Notes: a model not told the origin generated them from the sequence alone. 64,000 nt of DNA from Catalinimonas sp038039535 (GCF_038039535.1 NZ_JBBPHP010000033.1:11635-75634); one strand, 5' to 3'; counted from the first letter of the stretch, positions 46,160 to 54,568 are shown. Numbers and translations are program-made.

Positions 46160-48232
46160 ATGAAAAAATACACCCTCCTATTATTTTTACTGCTCGGCAA
46201 TATTGCTTATGCCCAGGTACCCGTAGATCTGTCATCTTTTGACAAAAAAGGAGACGCTCTTGCGACTGTAAAGGATCAATTGTTAGAGGTTTCCTGGCCT
46301 GCCGGTGAAAATGCAATGGGTAGACTACAAATTGATTTACAGAAAGAAAATACTTTACTGAAGAGCATAGCCCTTACAAAAAGTGATCAGTCCTATGAAA
46401 TTGCTGCTGATGTAGATCCTGTTTTTTTACTTACAGTAGGAAAAAGAGATCTGGAAAAGAGAAAAGGCTGGACGATTTTTTTTGACAATCCACCCCACGC
46501 TCCTCACCAAACCTATCCACTGAAACTTGACAAAAAGAATGTAAAGCTCACCAGTCAGGGAGCGCGTACCCATATCCAGATAGATGGCGCCAGTGCCGGC
46601 CCTTTTACGGGGGCAGTAGCATTCACTTTGTACAATGGCAGCCCATTGGTAAAGGTGGAGGCGGTGATGGTCACTCAACAGGATTCTGTAGCATTGCTTT
46701 ATGATGCAGGGCTGGTACGGCAATCCTCCTGGGAGGAAGTCTGGTGGGCTGATCCGGAAGGGTATTTACAGGATTCGGAAGTAGATGAAAGTGCACAAAG
46801 CCAGCACCTAGCTGTAAAATATCGTACCATCATAGGACAAAGTAAAGAAGGTAGTATCGCGGTATTTCCGGCTCCCCATCAATACTTTTATCCGCTGGAT
46901 AATGCTTATAACCTGCAGCATGTCTGGTATGGTAAAAACTACCAAAACATGATTCCCGATTACGGGATAGGCATACGGCATGAACCGCTGGGAGATAGAA
47001 GGTGGGTACCCTGGTTCAATGCGCCTCCCAATACGGAGCAACGTTTGAGTTTCTTTTGTCTGCTCAGTACAGAAAAAGATGGGAAAGTGCTGGAAAAGGT
47101 GAAGCAGTTTACCCACAACGATACCTACAAACCCCTCCCCGGCTATTACACCATGTCAAGTCATTTTCATACCGAGCATACTGATGATGTGCTTACCCAT
47201 AAGCCACTGCCTGATATTCCGGGTTTTGTAAAAGCGTTTCGTAACACAGGAGTGAATATCGTACACCTCGGGGAGTTTCATGGACCGGGAAGTCCCCGGG
47301 GGCCGGAGATCAAGCGTTTTTCAGAACTTAAGCTATTGTTTGATGAGTGCAAAAGGCTTTCTGGAGGCGACTTCCTGCTTCTTCCCGGTGAAGAACCTAA
47401 TAATTTTTTCGGCGGCCACTGGATGAATATATTTCCAGAACCTGTATACTGGGTAATGTCCCGATCGCCCGACTTGCCTTTTACAGAAGAACACCCCACC
47501 TATGGCAAAATCTACCGGATCGGCAGTAAAGAAGACATGATGCAGTTGCTGCAAGAGGAAAAGGGACTGGCCTGGACAGCCCATGCCCGTATCAAAGGAT
47601 CTACCGGCTTTCCGGACCTATACAAACACGAATCATTTTATAAGTCAGATCATTTTCTGGGAGCAGCCTGGAAGGCGATGCCTGCTGATTTATCTCAGCC
47701 CAAAATGGGTAAGCGTGTCCTTGATCTGATGGATGATATGGCAAATTGGGGACAGAAAAAGTATGTCATTGCCGAAGCAGATCTGTTTAAAATAGAGCCA
47801 GACTATGAATTGTACGGTCATCTGAACGTCAACTATCTCCAGCTGGATGAACTACCTAAGTTTGAGGAAGGCTGGCAGCCGGTACTGGATGCCATACAAA
47901 CCGGAAAGTTTTTTGTAAGTACCGGAGAAATTTTGCTGCCAACTTTTTCTGTCAACGGTAAAAAATCAGGTGAGGTATTGACATTAGACAGCAGGGGTAA
48001 TGCAGAGGTCAAAGTAGATATGGAATGGACATTTCCGCTACATTATGCCGAAATCATTTCCGGGGATGGTCAGGAAGTGTACCGTGAAAGAATAGATTTG
48101 CACGATACCCAGGCTTTTGGAAGCAAAGCGCTCAATCTTAAGACAAAGCTGAAGAATAGAAAGTGGGTAAGGTTTGAAGTTTGGGATGTAGCTGCTAATG
48201 GAGCCTTTACCCAGATAGTCTGGCTTGAGTAA
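46160..48232 (+). CDS. Secreted PHP-domain-like metal-dependent hydrolase with N-terminal beta domain
   Basis: 690 residues with a signal peptide ending IAYAQ. The first roughly 320 residues are beta-rich with no family I can name. The second half starts with a PHP-type H-x-H motif, H335-F-H337, plus H340 (SHFHTEHTDD), then NIVHLGEFHG, LLLPGEEPNNFFGGHWMNIF and GLAWTAHARIKGS, which provide further His/Asp/Glu ligands expected of a metallophosphoesterase-like or polymerase-and-histidinol-phosphatase fold. A C-terminal sheet (about 600-690) closes the protein. Because of the signal peptide it works in the envelope. The reaction is unknown; cleavage of a phospho- or sulfo-sugar or of a modified glycan are possibilities. 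It lies directly upstream of the Tm-1-like pair. Confidence 0.78.
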   Translation: MKKYTLLLFLLLGNIAYAQVPVDLSSFDKKGDALATVKDQLLEVSWPAGENAMGRLQIDLQKENTLLKSIALTKSDQSYEIAADVDPVFLLTVGKRDLEKRKGWTIFFDNPPHAPHQTYPLKLDKKNVKLTSQGARTHIQIDGASAGPFTGAVAFTLYNGSPLVKVEAVMVTQQDSVALLYDAGLVRQSSWEEVWWADPEGYLQDSEVDESAQSQHLAVKYRTIIGQSKEGSIAVFPAPHQYFYPLDNAYNLQHVWYGKNYQNMIPDYGIGIRHEPLGDRRWVPWFNAPPNTEQRLSFFCLLSTEKDGKVLEKVKQFTHNDTYKPLPGYYTMSSHFHTEHTDDVLTHKPLPDIPGFVKAFRNTGVNIVHLGEFHGPGSPRGPEIKRFSELKLLFDECKRLSGGDFLLLPGEEPNNFFGGHWMNIFPEPVYWVMSRSPDLPFTEEHPTYGKIYRIGSKEDMMQLLQEEKGLAWTAHARIKGSTGFPDLYKHESFYKSDHFLGAAWKAMPADLSQPKMGKRVLDLMDDMANWGQKKYVIAEADLFKIEPDYELYGHLNVNYLQLDELPKFEEGWQPVLDAIQTGKFFVSTGEILLPTFSVNGKKSGEVLTLDSRGNAEVKVDMEWTFPLHYAEIISGDGQEVYRERIDLHDTQAFGSKALNLKTKLKNRKWVRFEVWDVAANGAFTQIVWLE

Positions 48233-48280
48233 AGGTCAAAAAAAAGATGTAAATTCAGTTTTCATTTAAGCATAAAACAG

Positions 48281-49510
48281 ATGCCTGCGGCTAAAGAATA
48301 CATATTGATGCTTGGCTGTTTTGATACCAAGGGAGAAGAGTTTGCTTTTCTGCGTGAATGCATGCTTTCACAGGGAGAACAAATTAAAACCATTAATACC
48401 GGTGTTTTTGGAACTACACAAAAATTCCCCGTAGATATTGAAGCAGAGCAGGTAGCCCTGGAGGCAGGCTTTAGCCTGGAGAACCTGAGAGAAGAAGCTG
48501 ACCGCGGACATGCTGTGGAGATCATGGGTAAAGGAGTCGCCCGGCTGGTTTCTAAGCTCATGCAGGAAGGAGGAATAAAAGCGGCGATTGGTATGGGCGG
48601 GGGAGGAGGTACGTATATTGCACTTGCCGCACTGAAAGAAATACGTTTGGGAATCCCCAAACTTTGCTTATCTACATTAGCCTCCAAAGATGTATCTCGC
48701 CTTATGGGAAGTAAGGATATTACTTTGATGCCGACCATAGTGGATGTGGCAGGACTCAACAGTATTAGCAAACATTTGATGAGGCAGGCAGCGGCAGCTA
48801 TTTGCGCAATGGCTAAAGTCCAATCTTTGGATGCCCAGGCTACCACTGGCAAAGTTGCCATCAGTATGTTTGGCAATACAAGTACCTGTGTGGATCAATG
48901 TATTAAGTTACTGGAAAAGCAGGGATATGAAGTGTTTACTTTTCATGCCAATGGCACAGGAGGTAAAACCATGGAAGCTCTGATACGGGAAGGCTTTTTT
49001 GATGCGGTATTGGACATTACCACCACTGAACTGGCTGATGATCTATGCGAGGGAATATGTAGTGCTGGCCCTGATCGCCTGAATGCGGCTGCTGAAATGG
49101 GAATCCCGCAGGTAGTGGTTCCCGGATGTCTGGATATGGTGAATTTTGCCCAAATGGATACAGTGCCCAAAAAATATAAAGAGCGTAAGCTATACAGTTG
49201 GGCTCCCGATGTAACTTTGATGAGAACCAACGAAGAAGAAAACAGAATACTGGGAGAAAAGCTTGCCCAAAAGGTAAATCAATCTACTGCTCCGGTTACC
49301 ATTCTGTTACCTACTAAAGGGATTTCACAAATAGATGCAGAAGGCGGCGTTTTTTACCAACCAGAAGCTGATCAGGCTTTGTTTGAATCCATCAAAAAGC
49401 ATAGCCATGCCCCGGTAAAAGTAACAGAAGTAGATGCACACATCAACGATCAAAAATTTTCTGCATACATTGTCAATAGCCTGCAGGAGATGAAGATGAG
49501 AGAAAAATAA
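48281..49510 (+). CDS. Tm-1-like ATP-binding protein (UPF0261)
   Basis: 409 residues, cytoplasmic. The UPF0261/Tm-1-like family signatures are ILMLGCFDTKGEEFAFLREC at the start, TINTGVFGTTQKFPVDIEAE, IGMGGGGGTYIALAALKEI (glycine-rich nucleotide loop, residues about 107-125), LSTLASKDVSRLMGSKDITL, FHANGTGGKTMEALIREG and VVVPGCLDMVNFAQMDTVPK. In plants this domain forms the N-terminal half of the tomato Tm-1 antiviral protein; in bacteria the cellular role is not established. The next gene encodes a homolog of the C-terminal TIM-barrel half, so the two probably form one complex. Confidence 0.93.
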   Translation: MPAAKEYILMLGCFDTKGEEFAFLRECMLSQGEQIKTINTGVFGTTQKFPVDIEAEQVALEAGFSLENLREEADRGHAVEIMGKGVARLVSKLMQEGGIKAAIGMGGGGGTYIALAALKEIRLGIPKLCLSTLASKDVSRLMGSKDITLMPTIVDVAGLNSISKHLMRQAAAAICAMAKVQSLDAQATTGKVAISMFGNTSTCVDQCIKLLEKQGYEVFTFHANGTGGKTMEALIREGFFDAVLDITTTELADDLCEGICSAGPDRLNAAAEMGIPQVVVPGCLDMVNFAQMDTVPKKYKERKLYSWAPDVTLMRTNEEENRILGEKLAQKVNQSTAPVTILLPTKGISQIDAEGGVFYQPEADQALFESIKKHSHAPVKVTEVDAHINDQKFSAYIVNSLQEMKMREK

Positions 49511-49632
49511 AGCGTATATTTTTATCACAAGCATGCTGAAGTTAATATACTGCTTAGGATTCCAGCTTATTTTTTAAATAGTTTGAGAAAATTTTTTACA
49601 TAAAATGTATTTGAACCAATAGATTTTCAATT

Positions 49633-50499
49633 ATGCCAAACCCATGGACAGGTAAGGGAAATCCTTACACCAAACAAGAAGTTAGGGACCGTTTACAAAA
49701 AACACTTGATCAGAATAAAGCTATTATTGCTGCCGGAGCCGGAACGGGCATCAGCGCCAAATTTATAGAAAAAGGAGGAGCGGATTTGATTATCATCTAC
49801 AATTCCGGCCGCTTTCGGATGTCAGGGCATGGCTCCACCGCCGGTCTGATGGCATATGGAGATGCCAATGCTGTAGCCATGGAAATCGGGGAGTTTGAGG
49901 TATTGCCGGTGGTAGAAGAGATTCCTGTGATTTGCGGTGTACATGGTTCCGACCCTCGCCGCAGAATGTGGCATCATTTGCTAAAAGTAAAGGACATGGG
50001 CTTTTCAGGAGTCAATAATTTTCCCACGCACTCTATTGTAGACGGACACTTCAGAAATGTGCTGGAAGAGACCGGGATGGGCTTTGAAAAGGAAGTGGAA
50101 ATGATCAGCCTGGCTACCAAAATGGATTTATTCTCTATCGTATATGTAGCCAAGCCTGAAGAAGCACGGCAGATGGCTGAAGCAGGTGCTGATGCAATCA
50201 TTGCCCATGTCGGGACTACCGTAGGTGGGTCCATAGGCGTGGTTGAAGCGTCCTGCACCATGGATGATGCGGTAGAAAGGACCCAAGCCATCATGAAAGC
50301 CGGTAGAGAAGTTAACCCTGATATATTTTTCCTTACCCACGGCGGACCGATTAACACCCCGGAAGATGTGCGAGAAATTCTGGATAAAACAGATGCCCAG
50401 GGATTTGTAGGCGCCTCCTCTCTGGAAAGGATGGGCGTGGAACAATCGCTAACCGACCTCACCAAAAGGTTTAAAGCTTTGGAGCTCAAAAAGAATTAA
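49633..50499 (+). CDS. Phosphoenolpyruvate-hydrolase-family TIM-barrel protein (C-terminal half of Tm-1)
   Basis: 288 residues, cytoplasmic. The PEP_hydrolase / TIM-barrel signal-transduction family is recognised by IIAAGAGTGISAKFIEKGGA, LIIIYNSGRFRMSGHGSTAG, LPVVEEIPVICGVHGSDPRR, FSGVNNFPTHSIVDGHFR and IAHVGTTVGGSIGV. The name comes from sequence similarity to phosphoenolpyruvate mutase-type enzymes; the reaction of this group is uncertain. It follows the Tm-1-like gene by 122 nt and precedes the sulfatase by 14 nt. In fungi and plants the two modules are fused in one protein; here they are split. Confidence 0.92.
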   Translation: MPNPWTGKGNPYTKQEVRDRLQKTLDQNKAIIAAGAGTGISAKFIEKGGADLIIIYNSGRFRMSGHGSTAGLMAYGDANAVAMEIGEFEVLPVVEEIPVICGVHGSDPRRRMWHHLLKVKDMGFSGVNNFPTHSIVDGHFRNVLEETGMGFEKEVEMISLATKMDLFSIVYVAKPEEARQMAEAGADAIIAHVGTTVGGSIGVVEASCTMDDAVERTQAIMKAGREVNPDIFFLTHGGPINTPEDVREILDKTDAQGFVGASSLERMGVEQSLTDLTKRFKALELKKN

Positions 50500-50513
50500 T
50501 GGGCGGATAGGAT

Positions 50514-52235
50514 ATGAGAAATTTCACGGCTTCAACACTCATGACTAATAATGCCATAATTTTAGCTTTACTACTACTGATGGGAGTGTTTGGCATTAGC
50601 GCTTTTTCAGATGATACTACTAAAACTCAAGATGTAGAAGATGAGCGTCCCAACATCATTTTGATCATGGCCGATGATATGGGCTTTTCGGATGCCGGTT
50701 GTTTTGGGGGAGAAGTCATGACGCCCAGCCTGGATTATCTGGCAGAAAACGGTCTTCGCTTTACCCAGTTTTATAATACCTCCCGATGCTGTCCCACCCG
50801 GGCTTCTCTGCTTACCGGACTCTACAACCATCAGGCCGGTATAGGAGGGATGACCACCGACACCGGTAAGGAAGGCTACCGCGGGTACCTGACAGAAAAT
50901 ACGGTTACACTGGCGGAAGTGCTGAAGGATGCAGGCTACCGTACCGGAATGGTAGGCAAGTGGCATGTATCCAATACCATAGTGCAGGAAGACCCACAGG
51001 AGCAACTGGACTGGCTGAATCATCAGGCTTTTTATCCTGAGTTTTCACCAGTAGAGCAATATCCTGTCAGTCGTGGATTTGAAAAATATTATGGCAATAT
51101 CTGGGGAGTCGTGGATTTCTTTGATCCTTTTAGTCTGGTAAATGGCACTGAGGCTGTAAAAACTGTACCTGAAGACTATTACCATACCGATGCGATCAAT
51201 GACAGTACCTCAGCCTATATCAAAGCGTTTAGTCAGGAGGAAAACCCTTTTTTCATTTATGTAGCCCATACGGCTCCCCACTGGCCCCTGCATGCTTTAC
51301 CTGAGGACATTCAAAAATACGAGAACACCTATACTGAGGGCTGGGAGGCTATTCGTAAATCCCGATACCAGCGCATGGTGGCTCAGGGTCTGATTGATTC
51401 TACTTTGTATCCTTTTTCTGCTCGCTGGGAGGATGAACTGGCCTGGGAAGACAATCCGCATCAGGAGTGGGATGCCCGGGCGATGGCCGTACATGCTGCC
51501 ATGATTGACCGCATGGATCAGGGCATAGGCAGAATCATTGAGACTCTTCGTGAAACCGGAGAACTGGACAATACCTTGATATTTTTTTTGAGTGACAACG
51601 GTGCCAGCCCGGAAGATTGCATGCGTTATGGTCCCGGTTTTGATCGTCCCAGTGAAACGCGTAGCGGTGAAGAAATTGCCTATCCGGTGGATAAGGAAGT
51701 ACTGCCTGGCCCTCAGACCACCTTTACTTCTATTGGGCAACGCTGGGCCAACGTAGCCAACACGCCTTTCCGCTACTGGAAAATGCAGTCTTTTGAAGGG
51801 GGGGTGCATACGCCGATGATCGCTTACTGGCCAAAAGGCATTACAGCCGACAAAGGAAGCGTGACGAATCAGGTAGGGCATGTGATGGACTTCATGGCTA
51901 CCTTTGTGGATCTGGCTCAGACCGAATATCCAAACCAATATCATAATCAGTCTGTCACTCCGATGGATGGAATGAGTCTGGCCCCCATCTTCAAAGGAGA
52001 GCAACGCGATGGTCACCCGACACTTTTTAATGAGCATATGGGTGGGCGCTATGTCCGCACAGCCGATTGGAAGCAGGTGGCGCTGAATACAGAAAGTCCG
52101 TGGGAACTGTACCGCATCAATGAAGACCGTACGGAAACCACTAATGTGGCAGACCAACATCCTGAGGTGGTGCAGGAGTTGGATAGCCTATGGCAGGAGT
52201 GGGCACAGGCCAATCAGGTACTACCTAAACCTTAG
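50514..52235 (+). CDS. Exported formylglycine-dependent arylsulfatase
   Basis: 573 residues. A hydrophobic signal (ALLLLMGVFGISAF) is present; an alternative start at residue 10 is possible. The arylsulfatase core begins RPNIILIMADDMGFSDAGCF. The formylglycine signature is C92-C-P-T-R96, with the first cysteine as the converted residue. GKWHVSNT, FIYVAHTAPHWPLHA, FFLSDNGASPEDC and MAYWPKG-like segments give the metal and sulfate-site residues. It is longer than the sulfatase at 7348 because of insertions between residues 250 and 430. It is the last gene of the 39219-52235 cluster, with a 14-nt gap, so the cluster's substrate is probably sulfated. Confidence 0.95.
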   Translation: MRNFTASTLMTNNAIILALLLLMGVFGISAFSDDTTKTQDVEDERPNIILIMADDMGFSDAGCFGGEVMTPSLDYLAENGLRFTQFYNTSRCCPTRASLLTGLYNHQAGIGGMTTDTGKEGYRGYLTENTVTLAEVLKDAGYRTGMVGKWHVSNTIVQEDPQEQLDWLNHQAFYPEFSPVEQYPVSRGFEKYYGNIWGVVDFFDPFSLVNGTEAVKTVPEDYYHTDAINDSTSAYIKAFSQEENPFFIYVAHTAPHWPLHALPEDIQKYENTYTEGWEAIRKSRYQRMVAQGLIDSTLYPFSARWEDELAWEDNPHQEWDARAMAVHAAMIDRMDQGIGRIIETLRETGELDNTLIFFLSDNGASPEDCMRYGPGFDRPSETRSGEEIAYPVDKEVLPGPQTTFTSIGQRWANVANTPFRYWKMQSFEGGVHTPMIAYWPKGITADKGSVTNQVGHVMDFMATFVDLAQTEYPNQYHNQSVTPMDGMSLAPIFKGEQRDGHPTLFNEHMGGRYVRTADWKQVALNTESPWELYRINEDRTETTNVADQHPEVVQELDSLWQEWAQANQVLPKP

Positions 52236-52943
52236 TTTTCTTAATGGTAGGTTTAAAACTTAACCTCAGGCTTCGTGCTTCCACGAGCATGAATACCGAT
52301 TAATCGCTTCAGCCTAATCACTAAAAACAGGCCTGCATTAAAAGTTTTATCTTTATTGAACAGGGTAAACTTCTTACTACCAGGAAAATTGGATAATAAG
52401 CTTATTCCTACGACTATATCATTTTGGCTTATTTAATAGTATTGATACGCTAAAATAGGTTACCGTAAGATTTGTGTCTATTCGGTCAGGTTTGGAGAAA
52501 AAAAGGCCTTCAAAATCATAAAATTTGAAGGGTTTTGCTATAAAATTTGCTTTGGGTTCAGGGCTCTCTCAGAGAGTGATGCTCCTGAATATTATTTGTA
52601 AAATACTGAAAATCAGTATATTAAAAAAATAAACTTAGGATGGTAACCGAATTATTTATGCTATTCTGATGGGTTTTGGGATTTTTTCTCAAGCATTTTA
52701 TGGGGAAATAGTAATGTAAAAAACCAATATGCTCAGAATAAGCGGGAGAGCCTGTTTTGTTTTTAAGGTCTTGTCCGTAAGTCGCCTTAGATCAAAATTT
52801 CACTTCACAAATTAGTATCCTATCTAGTCAGGCAAAATGCGTTTCTCCTTACTTTAACTCATTAGATAATTTTTCAATCGCTGGTTTATGTGATCCATCT
52901 TCATAGCTTAGCAGGATCAGAACGATGTTTTACCTTAGCGCTT
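52236..52943. other. 708-nt non-coding stretch upstream of the Kdp regulator gene
   Basis: It is AT-rich, with several hairpins: CCTTCAAA/TTTGAAGG at 52507-52531, CTCTCT-C-AGAGAG near 52565-52577, and the ATACTGA/TCAGTAT palindrome at 52603-52619 that belongs to the repeat listed separately. The stretch near 52265-52310 carries an inverted relative of the GAAGCAGGAAGC repeat. It separates the sulfatase cluster from the Kdp locus and must contain the promoter of the response-regulator gene. Confidence 0.5.
52605..52639 (-). promoter_or_regulatory. Inverted-repeat copy A upstream of the NtrC-type regulator gene
   Basis: The palindrome ACTGAAAATCAGT at 52605-52617, extended to 52626, matches the reverse complement of 54361-54382 at 20 of 22 positions. 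A flanking ACTTAGG (52633-52639) corresponds to CCTAAGT at 54338-54344. Two copies in opposite orientation bracket the regulator gene. A binding site (UAS) for the NtrC-type regulator is the simplest reading. Confidence 0.55.
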
Positions 52944-54281
52944 ATGCAATACAGTCTGCTGATTATTGATGATGAAAAGGATATCCGAAATCTGCTGGCC
53001 CGTACCCTGGAACTGGAAGGCTATCAGGTACAGACGGCTACGGATGGACGTAGCGGTCTTGCGCTCTTGGATCAGCAGGATTTTCATGTGGTACTTACCG
53101 ACATCAAACTTCCCGATATCACAGGAGTAGACCTTACCCTTGAACTCAAAAAACGTGCGCCTGGAACGGAGGTCATTTGTCTGACGGCTTTCGGCAACAT
53201 ACAGGATGGCGTGCAGGCCATGAAGAACGGAGCTTTTGATTACCTCGTCAAAGGAGATGATCAGGCTAAGATTATCCCGCTCCTGGCCAAAGCGGCGGAA
53301 AAGGCTCAACTGCAATTCAAGCTTCAAAAGCTGGAACAGAAGATCAGGGGCAGCCATGGTTTTCAGCAGATTCTGGGTCCGTCGCAGGCCCTGCAGCAAG
53401 CCAAAGACATGGCGAAGAAAGTAGCCGCTACGGATACGACGGTGCTGCTCAGCGGGCCTACCGGCACGGGAAAGGAAGTTTTTGCCCAGGCCATCCATGC
53501 CGAAAGTAAGCGCAGGGCTAATCCCATCGTCATTGTCAACTGTAGTGCCTTTGGCAAAGATTTACTGGAAAGTGAAATGTTCGGTCACAAAGCAGGCGCT
53601 TTTACCGGAGCCACCCGCGATAAAAAAGGTTTGCTGGAAGAAGCCCATACCGGCACTTTATTTCTGGACGAGATAGGAGAGATGCCCCAGGACCTGCAGG
53701 CCAAATTGTTACGGGTACTGGAAAACGGTACTTTTCTCAAGGTGGGAGATACCAAAGCGCAAAAGGTAGACATCCGGCTCATTGCTGCCACCAACCGGAA
53801 CCTGGAAGAAGAGATTGAAAAAGGAAATTTCCGTGAAGATCTCTTTTTTCGCCTTTCGGTTTTTCAGATTCAGCTTCCCTCGCTGGACGAAAGAAAGGAA
53901 GATATTCCGGAACTGGCGCGGTATTTCATCAGGCAGTTTGGCATCAAACTCAACAAACCTCAACTGACGGCTTCTGCCGTATTTATGCAGACTTTGCAGC
54001 AGCACCATTGGCGGGGCAACATACGGGAGCTGCGCAATGTCATAGAACGTGCTTCTATCCTGGCGGACGGAAACGAGCTGCAAAGCAAAGACCTTCCTTT
54101 TGATTTTCTGAAACAGCAACAGCCGGGAATACAAACAGGTGTATTCAAACTCAAAGACCTGGAAAAAGAGCACATCAAAAATATGTTGCTGTACACCCAA
54201 GGCAACAAAACCAAGGCTGCCGAACTGCTGGACATCGGCCTCACCACCCTCTACAGTAAGCTCAAAGAATACGGCATGTAG
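52944..54281 (+). CDS. Sigma-54-dependent NtrC-family response regulator of the Kdp locus
   Basis: 445 residues from ATG 52944; the open frame extends 18 codons upstream only to a GTG. An N-terminal receiver has acidic residues D10 and phospho-acceptor D53 (VVLTDIKLPDI). The central AAA+ domain has Walker A GPTGTGKE (171-178), the sigma-54-contacting GAFTGA loop (218-223) and Walker B TLFLDEIGE. The C-terminus is a Fis-type helix-turn-helix (NKTKAAELLDIGLTTLYSKL). Canonical Kdp control uses the OmpR-type KdpE; here an NtrC-type activator lies upstream of kdpF and co-directional with kdpFABC, a KdpD half and a histidine kinase. It probably activates the structural genes through a sigma-54 promoter. 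Confidence 0.93.
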   Translation: MQYSLLIIDDEKDIRNLLARTLELEGYQVQTATDGRSGLALLDQQDFHVVLTDIKLPDITGVDLTLELKKRAPGTEVICLTAFGNIQDGVQAMKNGAFDYLVKGDDQAKIIPLLAKAAEKAQLQFKLQKLEQKIRGSHGFQQILGPSQALQQAKDMAKKVAATDTTVLLSGPTGTGKEVFAQAIHAESKRRANPIVIVNCSAFGKDLLESEMFGHKAGAFTGATRDKKGLLEEAHTGTLFLDEIGEMPQDLQAKLLRVLENGTFLKVGDTKAQKVDIRLIAATNRNLEEEIEKGNFREDLFFRLSVFQIQLPSLDERKEDIPELARYFIRQFGIKLNKPQLTASAVFMQTLQQHHWRGNIRELRNVIERASILADGNELQSKDLPFDFLKQQQPGIQTGVFKLKDLEKEHIKNMLLYTQGNKTKAAELLDIGLTTLYSKLKEYGM

Positions 54282-54321
54282 ACCTTTCGGATTCTGCAAA
54301 ACCTTTCGGAATCCGAAGGGT
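54282..54321. promoter_or_regulatory. 13-bp hairpin / triple TTCGGA repeat after the regulator stop
   Basis: Starting at the base after the stop, ACCTTTCGGATTC (54282-54294) pairs with GAATCCGAAGGGT (54309-54321) over 13 bp with one G-T, with a 14-nt loop. The loop and right arm add a further TTTCGGA half-site, so three TTCGGA-type elements occur in 40 nt. It may be a terminator for the regulator gene or a protein-binding array for the kdp promoter. Confidence 0.5.
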
Positions 54322-54337
54322 GTAAAGAAAAGTCATT

Positions 54338-54382
54338 CCTAAGTATTTCAAAAAAATTTATTTTAATACGCTGATTTTCAGT
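54338..54382 (+). promoter_or_regulatory. Inverted-repeat copy B upstream of the kdp structural genes
   Basis: GCTGATTTTCAGT at 54370-54382, with the preceding TTTTAATA run, is the reverse complement of copy A at 52605-52626 with two mismatches in 22 nt. It ends 80 nt before the first kdp miniprotein ATG, a fitting place for an activator site. I could not place a clean sigma-54 GG-N10-GC promoter between it and the ATG (GG-N11-GC is seen near 54418-54433). Confidence 0.5.
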
Positions 54383-54462
54383 GATTTATATTAATGTGAG
54401 ATTTTTTTATTCTGTCGGGCATAAGCTTTGGCCTCTGTAGTCATCAACAAAACTGAATGACT

Positions 54463-54564
54463 ATGGAATTTCTCGGATCAGTCTTAATGATTATGCTGGC
54501 GCTGACCGTCTTCGCCATTCTTTCCAAGACGGTAGAATTTTTTGACGAACTCATTCATCCCTAA
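54463..54564 (+). CDS. 33-residue single-pass membrane miniprotein at the head of the kdp operon
   Basis: An ATG-to-TAA frame of 33 residues: one hydrophobic helix (LGSVLMIMLALTVFAIL, about residues 4-20) followed by a charged tail (SKTVEFFDELIHP). It begins 181 nt after the regulator stop and ends 4 nt before kdpF, so it is the first coding unit of the structural operon. Size and topology resemble KdpF, but the sequence does not, and the real KdpF follows. I do not recognise a named family. It may stabilise the KdpFABC complex, affect the sensor, or be a leader peptide. Coding status rests on context and composition. Confidence 0.6.
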   Translation: MEFLGSVLMIMLALTVFAILSKTVEFFDELIHP

Positions 54565-54568
54565 GCTT

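Noticed and set aside
52265..52440. Open minus-strand frame of about 60 codons with protein-like segments
   Set aside because: Its end coincides with an inverted copy of the GAAGCAGGAAGC repeat, it has no usable start and no recognisable family, so repeat-derived text is more likely than a gene.
54410..54440. Sigma-54 promoter in front of the kdp miniprotein
   Set aside because: A GG and a GC are present, but the spacing is 11 rather than 10 and the flanks fit poorly, so I do not annotate it as a promoter.
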